This document shows positions 12,209 through 21,871 of a DNA stretch of 64,000 nucleotides, piece after piece. Numbering within the stretch: position 1 is the first letter of the stretch; each line of letters begins with the position of its first letter. The DNA is taken from assembly GCF_002234675.1 (NCBI RefSeq), contig NC_019879.2, positions 20,138,855 through 20,202,854 on the forward strand. The letters are read 5' to 3'. The notes under the pieces were generated by a model, which saw nothing but the letters and a program-made list of their open reading frames with translations, was not told the origin of the DNA and did not search any database. The position numbers were made by a program, and so were the translations under genes. This DNA comes from Oryzias latipes (lineage: Eukaryota > Chordata > Actinopteri > Beloniformes > Adrianichthyidae).

Positions 12209-12930
12209 GCTCAATTTTTACAGTATTCTATTAAAAAAAGCCTTTGAAAATTAATTAACTAAAATATTATGTTCAGATGGCTCCATATTCCCTTTGAATG
12301 CATGCCATGCACAGCATCAGATTTCTTAAAGCACACAGACTTCAACTACTAAAATTGATCTGACTTGAACCAGTTTCTCCAGTTGATGCCTGCCTGGTCT
12401 TGAACAAGTTTTTTTCTTTTAATTTGATATCTAAATATCTGTGAGACAAAAACCTAACCCTTTTTTTTCTTAGAACTGTCTTACATCTTCTTTTCACATT
12501 TGTACATCATTTTAATTTCTACTTTTCATTTTTAGTAGGTATCAACTTTTTCAAAGCAAGTTCAAATCAGATCAACCTTTTTATATAAAAAAACAAAAAA
12601 AAAAGAAAGAAAAAAGCCCTTTTTATACATTGCAACTCAAAATACTTAATTTATGGGGGTTTCTGTTCAAAAATATTCCATGCAAACGTTATGGTCATTT
12701 TTATTGAAATGAAAACAAGCTGAGAAGGAGACAGAATGTTTTACAATTTTTTTGGGAGATTGAGCATCATCTCATACGAGTCCCCTGATGACTTGTACAT
12801 GATTTTGTGTTTCAAGAATGCAGCTTTTGGCTAAAAGGCAAGCATTTACTAACAATTAATAAACAGCATTTATATATTATGTAAATATTATCCCAATTTG
12901 ATGCAATATGAAAAAATAAGCTCATATATT
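12209..12930. other. Intergenic DNA, nothing recognised
   Basis: AT-rich DNA between the Tc1-like element and the 3' end of the first astacin gene. I see no supported feature. The right end contains the probable polyadenylation signal of that gene. Confidence 0.5.
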
Positions 12931-13052
12931 GCTATTTTAATAAATTATTACTACAGAAAAAGTATTTTAAATGTTGCTCATCTAATCACAAAGGCACAAT
13001 GCACTAGATTTTATGTCTGGCGGGTCTTGGCAGCAGAACCGAGTGAAGTCAT

Positions 13053-14656
13053 TCACTCGTTAGCACCTACAGGGAAGAACAGAGAGAAAAATGAAATTAT
13101 CAATCATGTTTATCTTTCATGATCTTATTTAATGCACTGTGGAATATTAACTCACCACAGTCATACAGAACATTTATTTTATGCAGATCTAGAGCACTAG
13201 GTCCATCTCGTTGGCCAATAGGAATGTAAGGATCTGGTCTGGGGATAATTGTTGGCCCACCATCCCCAGAGAAGGCATACCTGCGTCAAAGATACAGCAA
13301 GTATATGGTTTAGTCACACAAGCATTAACGTGGAGAACATGTAATTAGATCAGATTGAAAAGGTTTACCGTCCGTAATGCATAACTGAGCTGTAGTCGTA
13401 TGGGCTGTTCAGATTGTTTGTTGCCTGTTTCCTGAAATTATGTGCATGATCTTTGACAAAGAAAAGAACATTAAATGCGTTTCATTCCATCTAAAGATTA
13501 TTACTAGTAAATTAAAGCCACCCTTCATCTGCATCCTGACCTGGCATGATGTTTTTCCATACAATTGTGACATAGTGGTCCCTATCTGAACGAGATTGCT
13601 CATGTACAAAGCCAAGGGCATGCATGAACTCGTGAGCAGCAATTCCTGACCACATGCACCCAGGAGTCTGTAGAGACAAGGTCTGACTTCCTCCAGTCTG
13701 CCCCAGAAATGACCAGCATCTTGGGATACAAAGACAATTCATTACAATGACCGCGTTGAAGTAAGGTTTGTGAGCAAATCATAAATTTGTTGCATTTTAC
13801 AGTTGTTTGATTAGAAATTGTTGTGATCACAATGCTAAAGAAACATGGAAGAAATCAGCCTCACCCATATCTGGGCTGAATATCAAGGAAGTGAGCCTCA
13901 TGTGTACGGGGAACAAATTTAATGCAAGTTCCAGAGGCAATATCCTGCATCCCAGTTTCTATAGTGATTCTGTCCATGTCATCTTTAACAGCAAAACATA
14001 AAAAAGGAACATGTAAATAAGAAAAAAAGAGTTTAATTTGGAAATAATACAATTACCAAATGGAAAGATTTTTACCATAAAGTGGAGAGACGATGTACGG
14101 TACATAAACAAATCCATCAACTGATTTTGGCCACAGACAAGTATTTCCAGGGCAATTTACAGCACTGCGTACGTAAGAATATGCAATGTCTCCATCTCTG
14201 ATTGACACTCCTCTGGGGGAACGTAGTCCTGAAAAAATACAGTTTTTACAAACTTTAGAAAGCTGTGAAAGTATAAAGGCAAATTTATCCAATTTACGGC
14301 TTCCTTACTGCTATTGACTTCCAGGATTTGATCCATTGCAGTTACTTCATCAAAGTCTGAGAGTTCATCTAAAAGGGGAAAAAACAGACTCATCTTAAGC
14401 TGAATTTACAGTAAAAATATAACCGCTTTTGGTCTACGAACTCACCTGAGTATTCCCTTCTCATCCTGAATTTGCCATCATGTGTAGCAGTTGAGTTCTA
14501 TAAAAGCGTTTGTCATGAATATCAGCAACAAATCAAATTCAATCCAAACGCACCCATGTGCGGAAAATATTTTTCATTGATACTGACCTTAACTGGAAGC
14601 ATGTCCACTTGGGTGAGCAACCCAAAGACACTCAGAAGCAGCATGGAAGAAAACAT
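13053..14656 (-). CDS. Six-cysteine astacin metalloprotease (hatching-enzyme/nephrosin-like), gene 1
   Basis: Secreted zinc endopeptidase of the astacin (M12A) family. Nine coding exons: 14656-14588, 14497-14446, 14368-14309, 14228-14076, 13982-13865, 13719-13541, 13450-13369, 13280-13156, 13066-13053, joining in phase to 283 aa. Residues 1-20 look like a signal peptide (MFSSMLLLSVFGLL). The propeptide contains a GD pair (IRDGDIA) typical of the astacin aspartate switch. Two extra cysteines (NCPGNTCLW) mark the six-cysteine fish subfamily. The zinc site HEFMHALGFVHE is at 180-191 and the Met-turn SVMHY at 232-236, so the catalytic apparatus looks intact. I chose the phase-1 exon 6/7 junction because it restores NFRKQATNNL at family spacing. 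There is no CUB or MAM tail, as in hatching enzymes. The exact orthologue is uncertain. A probable polyadenylation signal is at 12941-12936. Confidence 0.93.
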
Positions 14657-14719
14657 AGCTGTGTTTAAGTTCTTTACCGGTTTGCTGTCTTCCAGTGCAA
14701 GACCTCAATGACGTCCCCA

Positions 14720-15560
14720 CCCCTGCCGAATCTATATACCCTCCATCTCCTCCACTGCTCTGTACTGATTGGGCCCCTCATCTGTGATGAAGCACGGTCA
14801 AGACCTCTTATCATCTAGTGGGTGTAATTTACTCAAGTCACTACTAATCCACAACAGGTGGTCCTGATGCTGACCATCATTATTCAGCACTTTCAGAAGT
14901 GAGGCACTTGAAGGTGTTTTGCGGTTGGATGTGCCACAACTCAGCACTTGCTTTTTGAGGAGTAGGTTTCCACCCAGCCAGCAGACCCACAATTTGAGTC
15001 TGACTGAGCAGGCAACCTGTGATTTCATGATATACTATCAGATGATAATGACAACAATCATTTTGTCACATAGGTAAATATATAAAAACAAGATTTGATC
15101 CTCTTCCAAGTAGTATCCCTATTTTTACCCAAGGGGCTTGTTTGGAGGATTCAGGAGGAGGTTTTGATGTGTTTGTAAAATTGTTTCTATGGTGACAATA
15201 CAGCTGTTGCATAAAATATCTTATGATGCTATAAGGATGTAGTTTTCTAGTGAAACCATCCAAATGTTTTGTCTTAACTTCAAATATCAAGAGAAGATTT
15301 TTTCTTTTTTCTTTTGGCATGACCCATGCTCAGTTTTATTCTACAGCGATATGCACAAATTTGATTTATTAATGTATGATATTTTTATTATAATACATCA
15401 AAAGAGGACTTTTGTTCTTCAGACTGGATTCTTTAGCATTTATTTGTGGGTTACACCTTATAACGGAACAGGTTTGTACAAATTTGCCCTTCGCCTTTTC
15501 AAAATAAAGGGGTGTGTCAAGTTAAAATACACAAACTTCCACAAAAAAAGTCTAATACAA
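14720..15560. other. Spacer between the two astacin genes
   Basis: About 0.85 kb between the upstream region of astacin gene 1 and the 3' end of gene 2. It should contain the promoter of gene 1, just upstream of 14656. The motif TATATA at about 14733 (minus strand) is a possible TATA box roughly 75 bp from the ATG. Nothing else is recognised. Confidence 0.4.
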
Positions 15561-15644
15561 AGTTTAAATCAATATTTATTCAACTCGCATGCATGATTCT
15601 ACATCGCTTTATCATAATGGGTCTTCCTCCAGCCTGCTTGGCTC

Positions 15645-17231
15645 TTAATCATCCTTCATACCTGCAGGAAAACACAAAGCAATAAGATTCAAGTGTTAAT
15701 AAATGGTTTTCACAATATTTTTTCTCAAGAAAATGCTTGAGGTTTGTATTATTTGTCACCTACCACATTGATAAAGCCTGTTGATTTTCAGCTTGTCAGT
15801 GTGACTGAGGGAAGATGCTTGGCCGAGTTTCATGTTCCTGTTGTTCTTGGCAACAAGAGTTGGTTGTCCGTCCATTGAGTAAGCATACCTTAATGAGATG
15901 TATTCAATGTTTTAAATTGCATGAAATTTCATAACATCAATTATGCACATAAAAAAAAGCTTACATCCCAAAGTGCATGATTGAACCGTAGTCGTATGGC
16001 AAGTCCAGACTGTCAGTCTTAAACTTCTCAAAGTTTCTCAGTCGATCTGTTGGATTCAGACACTGAGCCCATATTCTGGTTTTTGTTTGTACACAAACTT
16101 CTGAAATTACCTCTCCAAATGTTTGGCCACATAACGGTGATGTAGTTGTCACGGTCAAAGCGGGACTGCTCGTGCACAAAGCCCAGAGCATGCATAAACT
16201 CATGGGAAATCACTCCAACTTGCATGCAGTCGGGATTCTGGAGAGACAATGTCTGTCTTCCGCCACGAGCACCAAGGTAGGACCAGCACCTGGATTTAGA
16301 CATAAGCAAAGAAAGCAGGGATAAAACTAAGCTTTACATACATGTTCTTCCTAAAGGAGTTCTTTAGGAACAAAGTCAACCACAAAGTCTTAACAACAGT
16401 TCTTACCCAGACTTTGGCTGGATGTCAACATAGTCCCTCTGGTGAGTCTGAGGAACAAAGCGCACACAGGTACCCTCCTCTATGTTTTCCATCCCCTTCT
16501 TTATCAGCTTTACATCCGCCTCAGCTGTTAAGTTGTTTGAGAAAAAGGTACAAGCGATAAGCAATTGAAAATAAAGCAAAAGTTATACATTTCAATAAAT
16601 ATTATTTGCAGTATAATTATTTTATCAAATTTCAGAAAGAATACTGTAATCAGGTGAGATGGTATATGCAATGTAGACATGTCCATCCACTGATTTCGAC
16701 CAAAGGCAGCTGCGAGCAAAGCACATCTTAGATCGCCTTCCGGTGGAAACTGCGATATCTCCTTCTCTAAGAGTAGTCGTGCCGTCTATGATTCGAGAAG
16801 CTGACACAGACAGTGGAAATGAAGTTAGACAGGAACAGGCAAAATAAGTCACTTTATATATTACTAAATACTGAGCAAATTCCAAGTAGAAGCAAGGTAA
16901 ACTATGCTCAAATTACCATGATATTCGTTTGCTTTGATGATTTTGTCCATTGCTGTTCCTTCTTTATGCCTTTCAGGTTCTTTAAAAAGGAGAACTAAGT
17001 CATTGGGTGCTCTTTTTTGTAAGTTTTAAAGACATGTCCAATTAAAAATGTATATACCTGTGTAGCCAAGTGGGACCCATTTTGGGCTCAGCAGAAACTT
17101 CTGAGAAAAACAGAAAAGAAAATTTGTTATTAAAGGTTTTCATCGTGTAAAGACAACAGTTTTAAATTTACCTGAGCATGTACGGCTGAGAGACAGGTGG
17201 AAAGGACACAAAGGAGGATAATCTGCTCCAT
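15645..17231 (-). CDS. Six-cysteine astacin metalloprotease, gene 2 (Met-turn Tyr replaced by Phe)
   Basis: Tandem paralogue of the preceding gene and same protease family. Nine coding exons: 17231-17172, 17100-17058, 16979-16917, 16800-16645, 16524-16407, 16289-16111, 16046-15965, 15888-15764, 15661-15645, joining to 280 aa. Signal peptide MEQIILLCVLSTCLSAVHA. The propeptide has the REGDIA switch motif. The mature N-terminal part has the extra cysteine pair MCFARSCLW. The zinc site HEFMHALGFVHE is at 176-187. The Met-turn reads SIMHF (228-232): the usual Tyr, a zinc ligand and transition-state stabiliser in astacin, is Phe. Exons 5 to 8 have exactly the same lengths as in gene 1 (118, 179, 82 and 125 nt), showing tandem duplication. 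A polyadenylation signal AATAAA lies at 15580-15575. Activity may be altered; the rest of the fold looks intact. Confidence 0.93.
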
Positions 17232-17339
17232 CTTTGCCAGTCAGATATGTCCCTCGTGTTGCCATTTGACTTGGACAAACTCCCAGCTTTATAGGTGTTC
17301 GTAGTCACACTCCTGACATAATACCCATGATTATATCAG

Positions 17340-18270
17340 GTAAATTATAGGGATGCCTGCTACTTGTTTGTGAGTGAGTTTAATCCCCCATTAGTTTTTT
17401 CTTTTTTTTTCTTTAAAGAACGTCTTCTGCAAGAGCATAATGTGAGGTCCCATTGTGTTTAATGACAACTCAACTTCAGTGACTAGCTTTAAATTAAACG
17501 CTTTAATGTTTGGCACAGGATTGGTACAATTTTAGGCTTTAGACATTGTGTACATTTACCAGGAGTACTGTTTTCTTTCTGCTGAAACTAACCTTAGCCT
17601 TGGTTCATGTGCTCTGTTCCGTTGCTGCTTTCAGAACAAAACATATTCTTATCCACAAGATCTTATTCATCACATACCTTATTTTTGTGTTGTAATATGT
17701 AGTCTTGCATGCAAGAAGTATTACACCGTAATTGCTGTCTGATGTAGAATATTATTTATGAATGTAATTTGGCACACAAATGACTTCAGGGACTGACATA
17801 ATTCAATTTTGGTCTCATTACTATTTTATGTAATAATGGAAATGCAGGCCGTGTTTCTTTTTAAGTCTAATGTAAAAAAAAGTCCTAATAAATTCCTAAT
17901 ATATAGAACTTTTCCTATTGTCATTGTTTTTTTGTATGATTTAAATGTTTTGAAAAAAGTAAAAATTGTTCCAATGTAGCATGCAAAGCTGTCATTAAAA
18001 CTGGAGACTTACATTTTAGTCAATCCTGTTGTTTTTTTTTTTTTGTTTTTTTTTCAAAACCTTCCAAAAGAAAACAAACAATAATGTATGCAACAAAATA
18101 ATAAAATTTGTATGGGTTTCTTGTCAAATATTTTGTCAAAAACTTTATTTGCATAATATCAATCACCGTAACTAAAGCTTCGTCGTCTTTGTTTATGAAT
18201 GCATGTTACTTCTCCTATTCCAACTCCAGAAAATTTAGATAAAGCAAAATATTGGAAAAAGTGAAAGGAG
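17340..18270. other. Intergenic DNA, nothing recognised
   Basis: About 0.9 kb of AT-rich DNA with several T/A homopolymer runs (for example near 18030-18055) between the start of astacin gene 2 and the tRNA gene. No feature is supported. Confidence 0.5.
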
Positions 18271-18284
18271 AAAAGAAAAAGCAA

Positions 18285-18357
18285 CGCCCGAACAGGGACT
18301 TGAACCCTGGACCCTCAGATTAAAAGTCTGATGCTCTACCGACTGAGCTATCCGGGC
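18285..18357 (-). tRNA. tRNA-Lys (anticodon TTT)
   Basis: A 73-nt sequence on the minus strand beginning GCCCGGATAGCTCAGTCGG and ending GTCCCTGTTCGGGCG folds as a standard cloverleaf. The acceptor stem GCCCGGA pairs with the matching 3' arm. The A box lies in TAGCTCAGTCGG and the B box in GGTTCAAGTCC. The anticodon loop CTTTTAA gives TTT at 18324-18322. It appears identical to the common vertebrate nuclear tRNA-Lys(TTT) as I know it, so it should be functional. A run of five T on the coding strand (18280-18276) is a good Pol III terminator. No intron is present. Confidence 0.97.
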
Positions 18358-18404
18358 TCTGCTGCTATCGCCGTACGCAGTCTTTATAAACATAGCTCGC
18401 AACC

Positions 18405-18509
18405 TGCCACTGCACGGTTTCAGATGCAATATAGCTAGCACCAGCCACCACACGGTTTCGGATTCTATACAGCTAGCGCCTGCTACCACACGGTTTCGGA
18501 TTAAATCTG
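18405..18509. repeat. Degenerate 38-bp tandem repeat in a shared upstream region
   Basis: About 2.7 copies of a 38-39 bp unit start at about 18405, 18444 and 18482. Each contains a CACGGTTTC[A/G]GAT core, and the first two also share a GCTAGC core. The array sits between the 5' end of the divergent tRNA-Lys gene and the start codon of the coiled-coil gene. Confidence 0.8.
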
Positions 18510-18525
18510 TCAAAACGCCTGCAAC

Positions 18526-20101
18526 ATGACCAAATTTCCTGTCCAAAATGTTCCTTTTATACATGAAGCTCCTACGGTATGTTTACATGCACCAACGTGT
18601 CACATCATGTCAATAACTATTTTCAGTACCTACAAACGTTTACTTAAAATTTAACATTTGTGACTATTTTGTACAGGTGCAGATTTCAGAGCTGCAGCAA
18701 GCTATCCAAGAGAGCAGTCGAAAACTGCAAGAAGTTCAAAATAATCGGGGGCAAATTGAGAAAGAGATAATTGAAAGGTACTGTGACTGTCCGGCTTTGC
18801 AATAAGCTCCGAGCTGAGATTTTCGGTTTATATTTCGAAAACTGATTTTGTCACCTGAGCAAGCTAACAAACACCAAAAGTTAATTTCTGCCACTCGTTT
18901 GTCTTTTAATGTCACCCACTGGCAGTTGTACTAACAAAATGCCTTAAGTTTTCTCTGCGCATGTCTACCATACTATGTTTTTAGATGATACTTTGAAGTT
19001 TTGGTCAATTAAACCATAAAATGTTGTTTGAGCTGAAAATGTTAAAATACATTTTGTTAGTAATTTAATTTTAAAAATACTTATGAATCCAAAAATAAAG
19101 GCATGCGATGGCTTCCAAAAATGGAAAGGCTTTTTGGAAGAGTTTTTTTTATTTATTTTTTTTTATTAAGACAATTGACTACAAAACCAATTCTTTAGTT
19201 TTCTCCACACAAATGAGATTCTTGAAAAACAAAATCAAAAGTTTGGATAAACTTCTCCATTCAAACAAGTAGTTATCCTAACTCAAGATTAAAGTGCAGC
19301 AGTTACTTTCCCTTTAGGTCCAAACCCTCAAATCAAAAGGTCTAATGGTTTGATAAGGTCATGATTAGCTCTGGCTTTTTATTTAATTTGCAGAAGGAAG
19401 GAAACTGCACAGAGAGTAGAACTGATGATGGAAAAAAGCAAAGAGGTCGATGCACTGCAGCAACTGGGCCGAATTCTGCAGGAAGAAATGCAGCTGACAG
19501 AGCTACTGAATGGACAACCTGATGCAGAAAGGTATTGTAAATTGCTGGAAGCAAAGAAAACCCATGAACAACTGCAAATGTGAGTGTAATTTGACCTTTA
19601 TCTAAGAAATTGCTTAAACTTAAAACCAAGAACATTTGTTTTATTGTTTCATCTTGTTTCTCTCTTTCTAATTGCCCCTAAATGCAGAAAGAAGCTTTTC
19701 GCATATTCGCAATTTTCGTAATATCTGTGAAAAGCCAGAAAAAAGCCACAAGAACATGTTAAAAAACACCAGAAGGGCTACTGTCATTGGAGTGGTCTTT
19801 AATAAAATATATATATTCTTGATTATATTCAGAAAGTTGTGTTTCTTTGCAGGAACCAGATAAGTATTTTACAACAAAGGAGTGAAACTGCCTCAAATAA
19901 GGCAAAAAGCCTTGTAACTGAAATTCTGGAAGTGAAAAAGCATCTGCAAGAGACCAAGGCACAACATATGGCAGGTAAGGAAAAGGTTTTAGATCTTAAG
20001 CTCTTAGACATGGAACTGACACTGATGCAAGGTTTCTTTTGTTAGCAGGTCGAGCTGCTGTGCCAACATCCAAATCAAAAAGAAATCAGAAAAAAAAGTA
20101 A
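18526..20101 (+). CDS. Unrecognised small coiled-coil protein, 170 aa (5 coding exons)
   Basis: Exons 18526-18576, 18677-18777, 19394-19579, 19853-19974 and 20049-20101 join in phase with consensus splice sites and end at TAA. The ATG at 18526 was chosen because the other nearby ATG (18563) gives the wrong phase into exon 2. The product begins MTKFPVQNVPFIHEAPT. From about residue 18 to 150 it is almost wholly predicted helix, with heptad-like Leu/Ile/Val spacing and many Glu, Lys and Gln. It ends in a basic tail (KSKRNQKKK). There is no signal peptide, membrane segment or catalytic motif. I do not recognise the family; a small kinetochore or centrosome coiled-coil component such as a ZWINT-like protein is only a guess. 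The good polyadenylation signal AATAAA at 20198-20203 supports a real gene. Confidence 0.85.
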
Positions 20102-20204
20102 TCTTTCATTAGTTTACTTTTTTTTTGTTGAAAGGCCTTTTGTACAATTTGCATGCAATGATGTTTTAGTAGTTTTATGCATTATTTGTCACAACCTAAT
20201 AAAA

Positions 20205-20890
20205 TATTGTTTTTCATTTGTGCATCTGTGTTTTTTACTGTTTGATACATCTTTTACTTTTTTATCCTTTACATGGATTTGCTCAAAACCAAAACATAGT
20301 TTATCGCAATTCTTTCCCTGTTACAGCTAAAACAGGCAAAGGAACAAATCTTCAAGAACAAGGATTTAGTTAGTAGTTGTTTTTGTGAAACACTTGTGAA
20401 CCTCTAACACAGCAGTCAAAATAGCTGTCTACATGCTACAAGAAATGGATAAGACTGCTTTTAATTTTGAATTTATTAATGATTGTATTCAGTAATGGTA
20501 CATCAATATTGGAGTATTTGTTTTCACATAATTCCTTTTTACATTGAACTTATCTTTGGACCATGTAGGGCCAAATCACAGCTCACATCAAATTCATGAT
20601 AACACCAAATATATAGGAGTTTTAAAACTGTGTCCAGTTACAGTCACAATTTATTATTGGTAATGGAAAATTGGAAAACTAATGATTGTGCCAAGAAGTA
20701 ACTTGATTAAAAGACATCAGTAAATCACAAAAATGTATATGTTCCATCTAAACAATGGAAAAGTGCCATCTTTAAAATGCTTAAAACAAAAGACAACTAT
20801 AAATCTATGTGAAATTTCAGTGCATGTTTAAAAACTTGGGTTATGTTATTAATTCTATTAGAAAAACACATTTCCTATCCTGATGGAAAT
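20205..20890. other. Intergenic DNA, nothing recognised
   Basis: AT-rich DNA between the polyadenylation signal of the coiled-coil gene and the SINE. No feature is supported. Confidence 0.5.
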
Positions 20891-20896
20891 AACCAT

Positions 20897-21235
20897 TTCT
20901 GCAGTGGTTAGTGCTCTTGCCTCACAACAAGAAGGCCCCCGGTTCAAGTCCCGGCTGGGGGACCTGAAAACAGAACATCAATGGGGGACCTCTGTGTGGA
21001 GTTTGCATGTTCTCTCCATGCATGCGTGGGTTCTCTCGGGGGTCTCCGGCTTCCTCCCACCGTCCAAAAAATGCTCCATAGGTCAAATGGCAACTCTAAA
21101 TTGTCCGTGAGTGTGTGTGATTTGTGGCCCTGCGACAGATTGACGAACCGTCCAGGGTGTCCCCTGCCTTCGCCCGTAAGTGGCCGGGATAGGCTCCGGC
21201 AGCCCCGTGACCCCAACGGACAAAACGGAAGGGAA
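20897..21235 (+). mobile_element. tRNA-derived SINE
   Basis: The 5' end has Pol III promoter boxes: an A-box-like GTGGTTAGTGCTC and a B box GGTTCAAGTCC within about 20898-20955. A long body follows, with the motif GTGTGGAGTTTGCATGTTCT, then GGCTTCCTCCCACCGTCC, and a tail with GGGATAGGCTCCGGCAGCCC. This body and tail are abundant in fish genomes and are shared with LINE 3' ends. A tail-only relative is present at 49130-49264. Confidence 0.88.
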
Positions 21236-21299
21236 GGAGATGAATTTCATTATAACGGCTATCCGAAAATGTTTCTGCAGTTATACGTTCGTTGAGTGT

Positions 21300-21309
21300 G
21301 TGTTTTATT

Positions 21310-21344
<35 letters not shown>

Positions 21345-21362
21345 CTTATTTATTTATTTTTT
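21300..21362 (+). repeat. (TTTA)n microsatellite
   Basis: About 14 tandem TTTA units with one interruption (TTTACTTA), immediately after the SINE tail. Open frames across it (repeating FIYL) are artefacts. Confidence 0.95.
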
Positions 21363-21871
21363 ACCTATGCGGATATTTTCAGTCATATTTTACACGCAGG
21401 GTCCACAATTTGATAAAGCATTGTACACAAAAAAGCGATTGTATGAATCCTTTTTGGTGCTCCTGGGTATCCGTAGTTCGCTATAGGAAGTGAAATATTT
21501 ATGCTTGCTTCAGCTTGTCTTTTTATGGTAAAAAGTTTTGCATTTAAAGTCGCTGAATGCTTGATTTAATAAATTCTCATCATGTCATTATAGATCAGTG
21601 AAATAGAAAACATGACGCTGTGTTGTTTAAGTCAGTCGTAGGTATAAACCAAATGTTTATAGCGCACGTGTCGTAAGTCCAATATTTTTTGGAGCATAAC
21701 GTATGATGTGTTGAGTGTTCTGCCTGCAAACATTCCACATGAATATTTTAGACAAGCGGCAGTAGCTAAATATTGCTATTTTTATCCGTACTTAAAGAAA
21801 AAGTGTAAACATGGCTTATAATTGATTTCTTTTTTTTTTTTTTCGTTTTGCCAGGCTTGGAACACGTAGCA

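Noticed and set aside
13512-13541. In-frame read-through of astacin gene 1 exon 6 (extra QDADEG residues) with an alternative GTGGCT donor
   Set aside because: It preserves length but loses the conserved NF-K-T block. The consensus GTCAGG donor at 13540 with the acceptor at 13451 restores NFRKQATNNL and matches gene 2.
18405-18509. CRISPR-like spaced repeats
   Set aside because: Only about 2.7 degenerate, directly abutting units without unique spacers, in a eukaryotic genome; this is an ordinary tandem repeat.
18235-18564. 109-aa open frame antisense to the coiled-coil gene start
   Set aside because: It runs straight through the tRNA-Lys gene and the 38-bp repeat; the residues are translated tRNA.
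19680-19760. Extra exon of the coiled-coil gene after the AG at about 19687
   Set aside because: Including it breaks the reading phase between exons 3 and 4 and introduces stops; the direct junction 19579/19853 keeps the heptad pattern.
21180-21413. Membrane-like open frames rich in FIYL
   Set aside because: Translation of the (TTTA)n microsatellite and the SINE tail.
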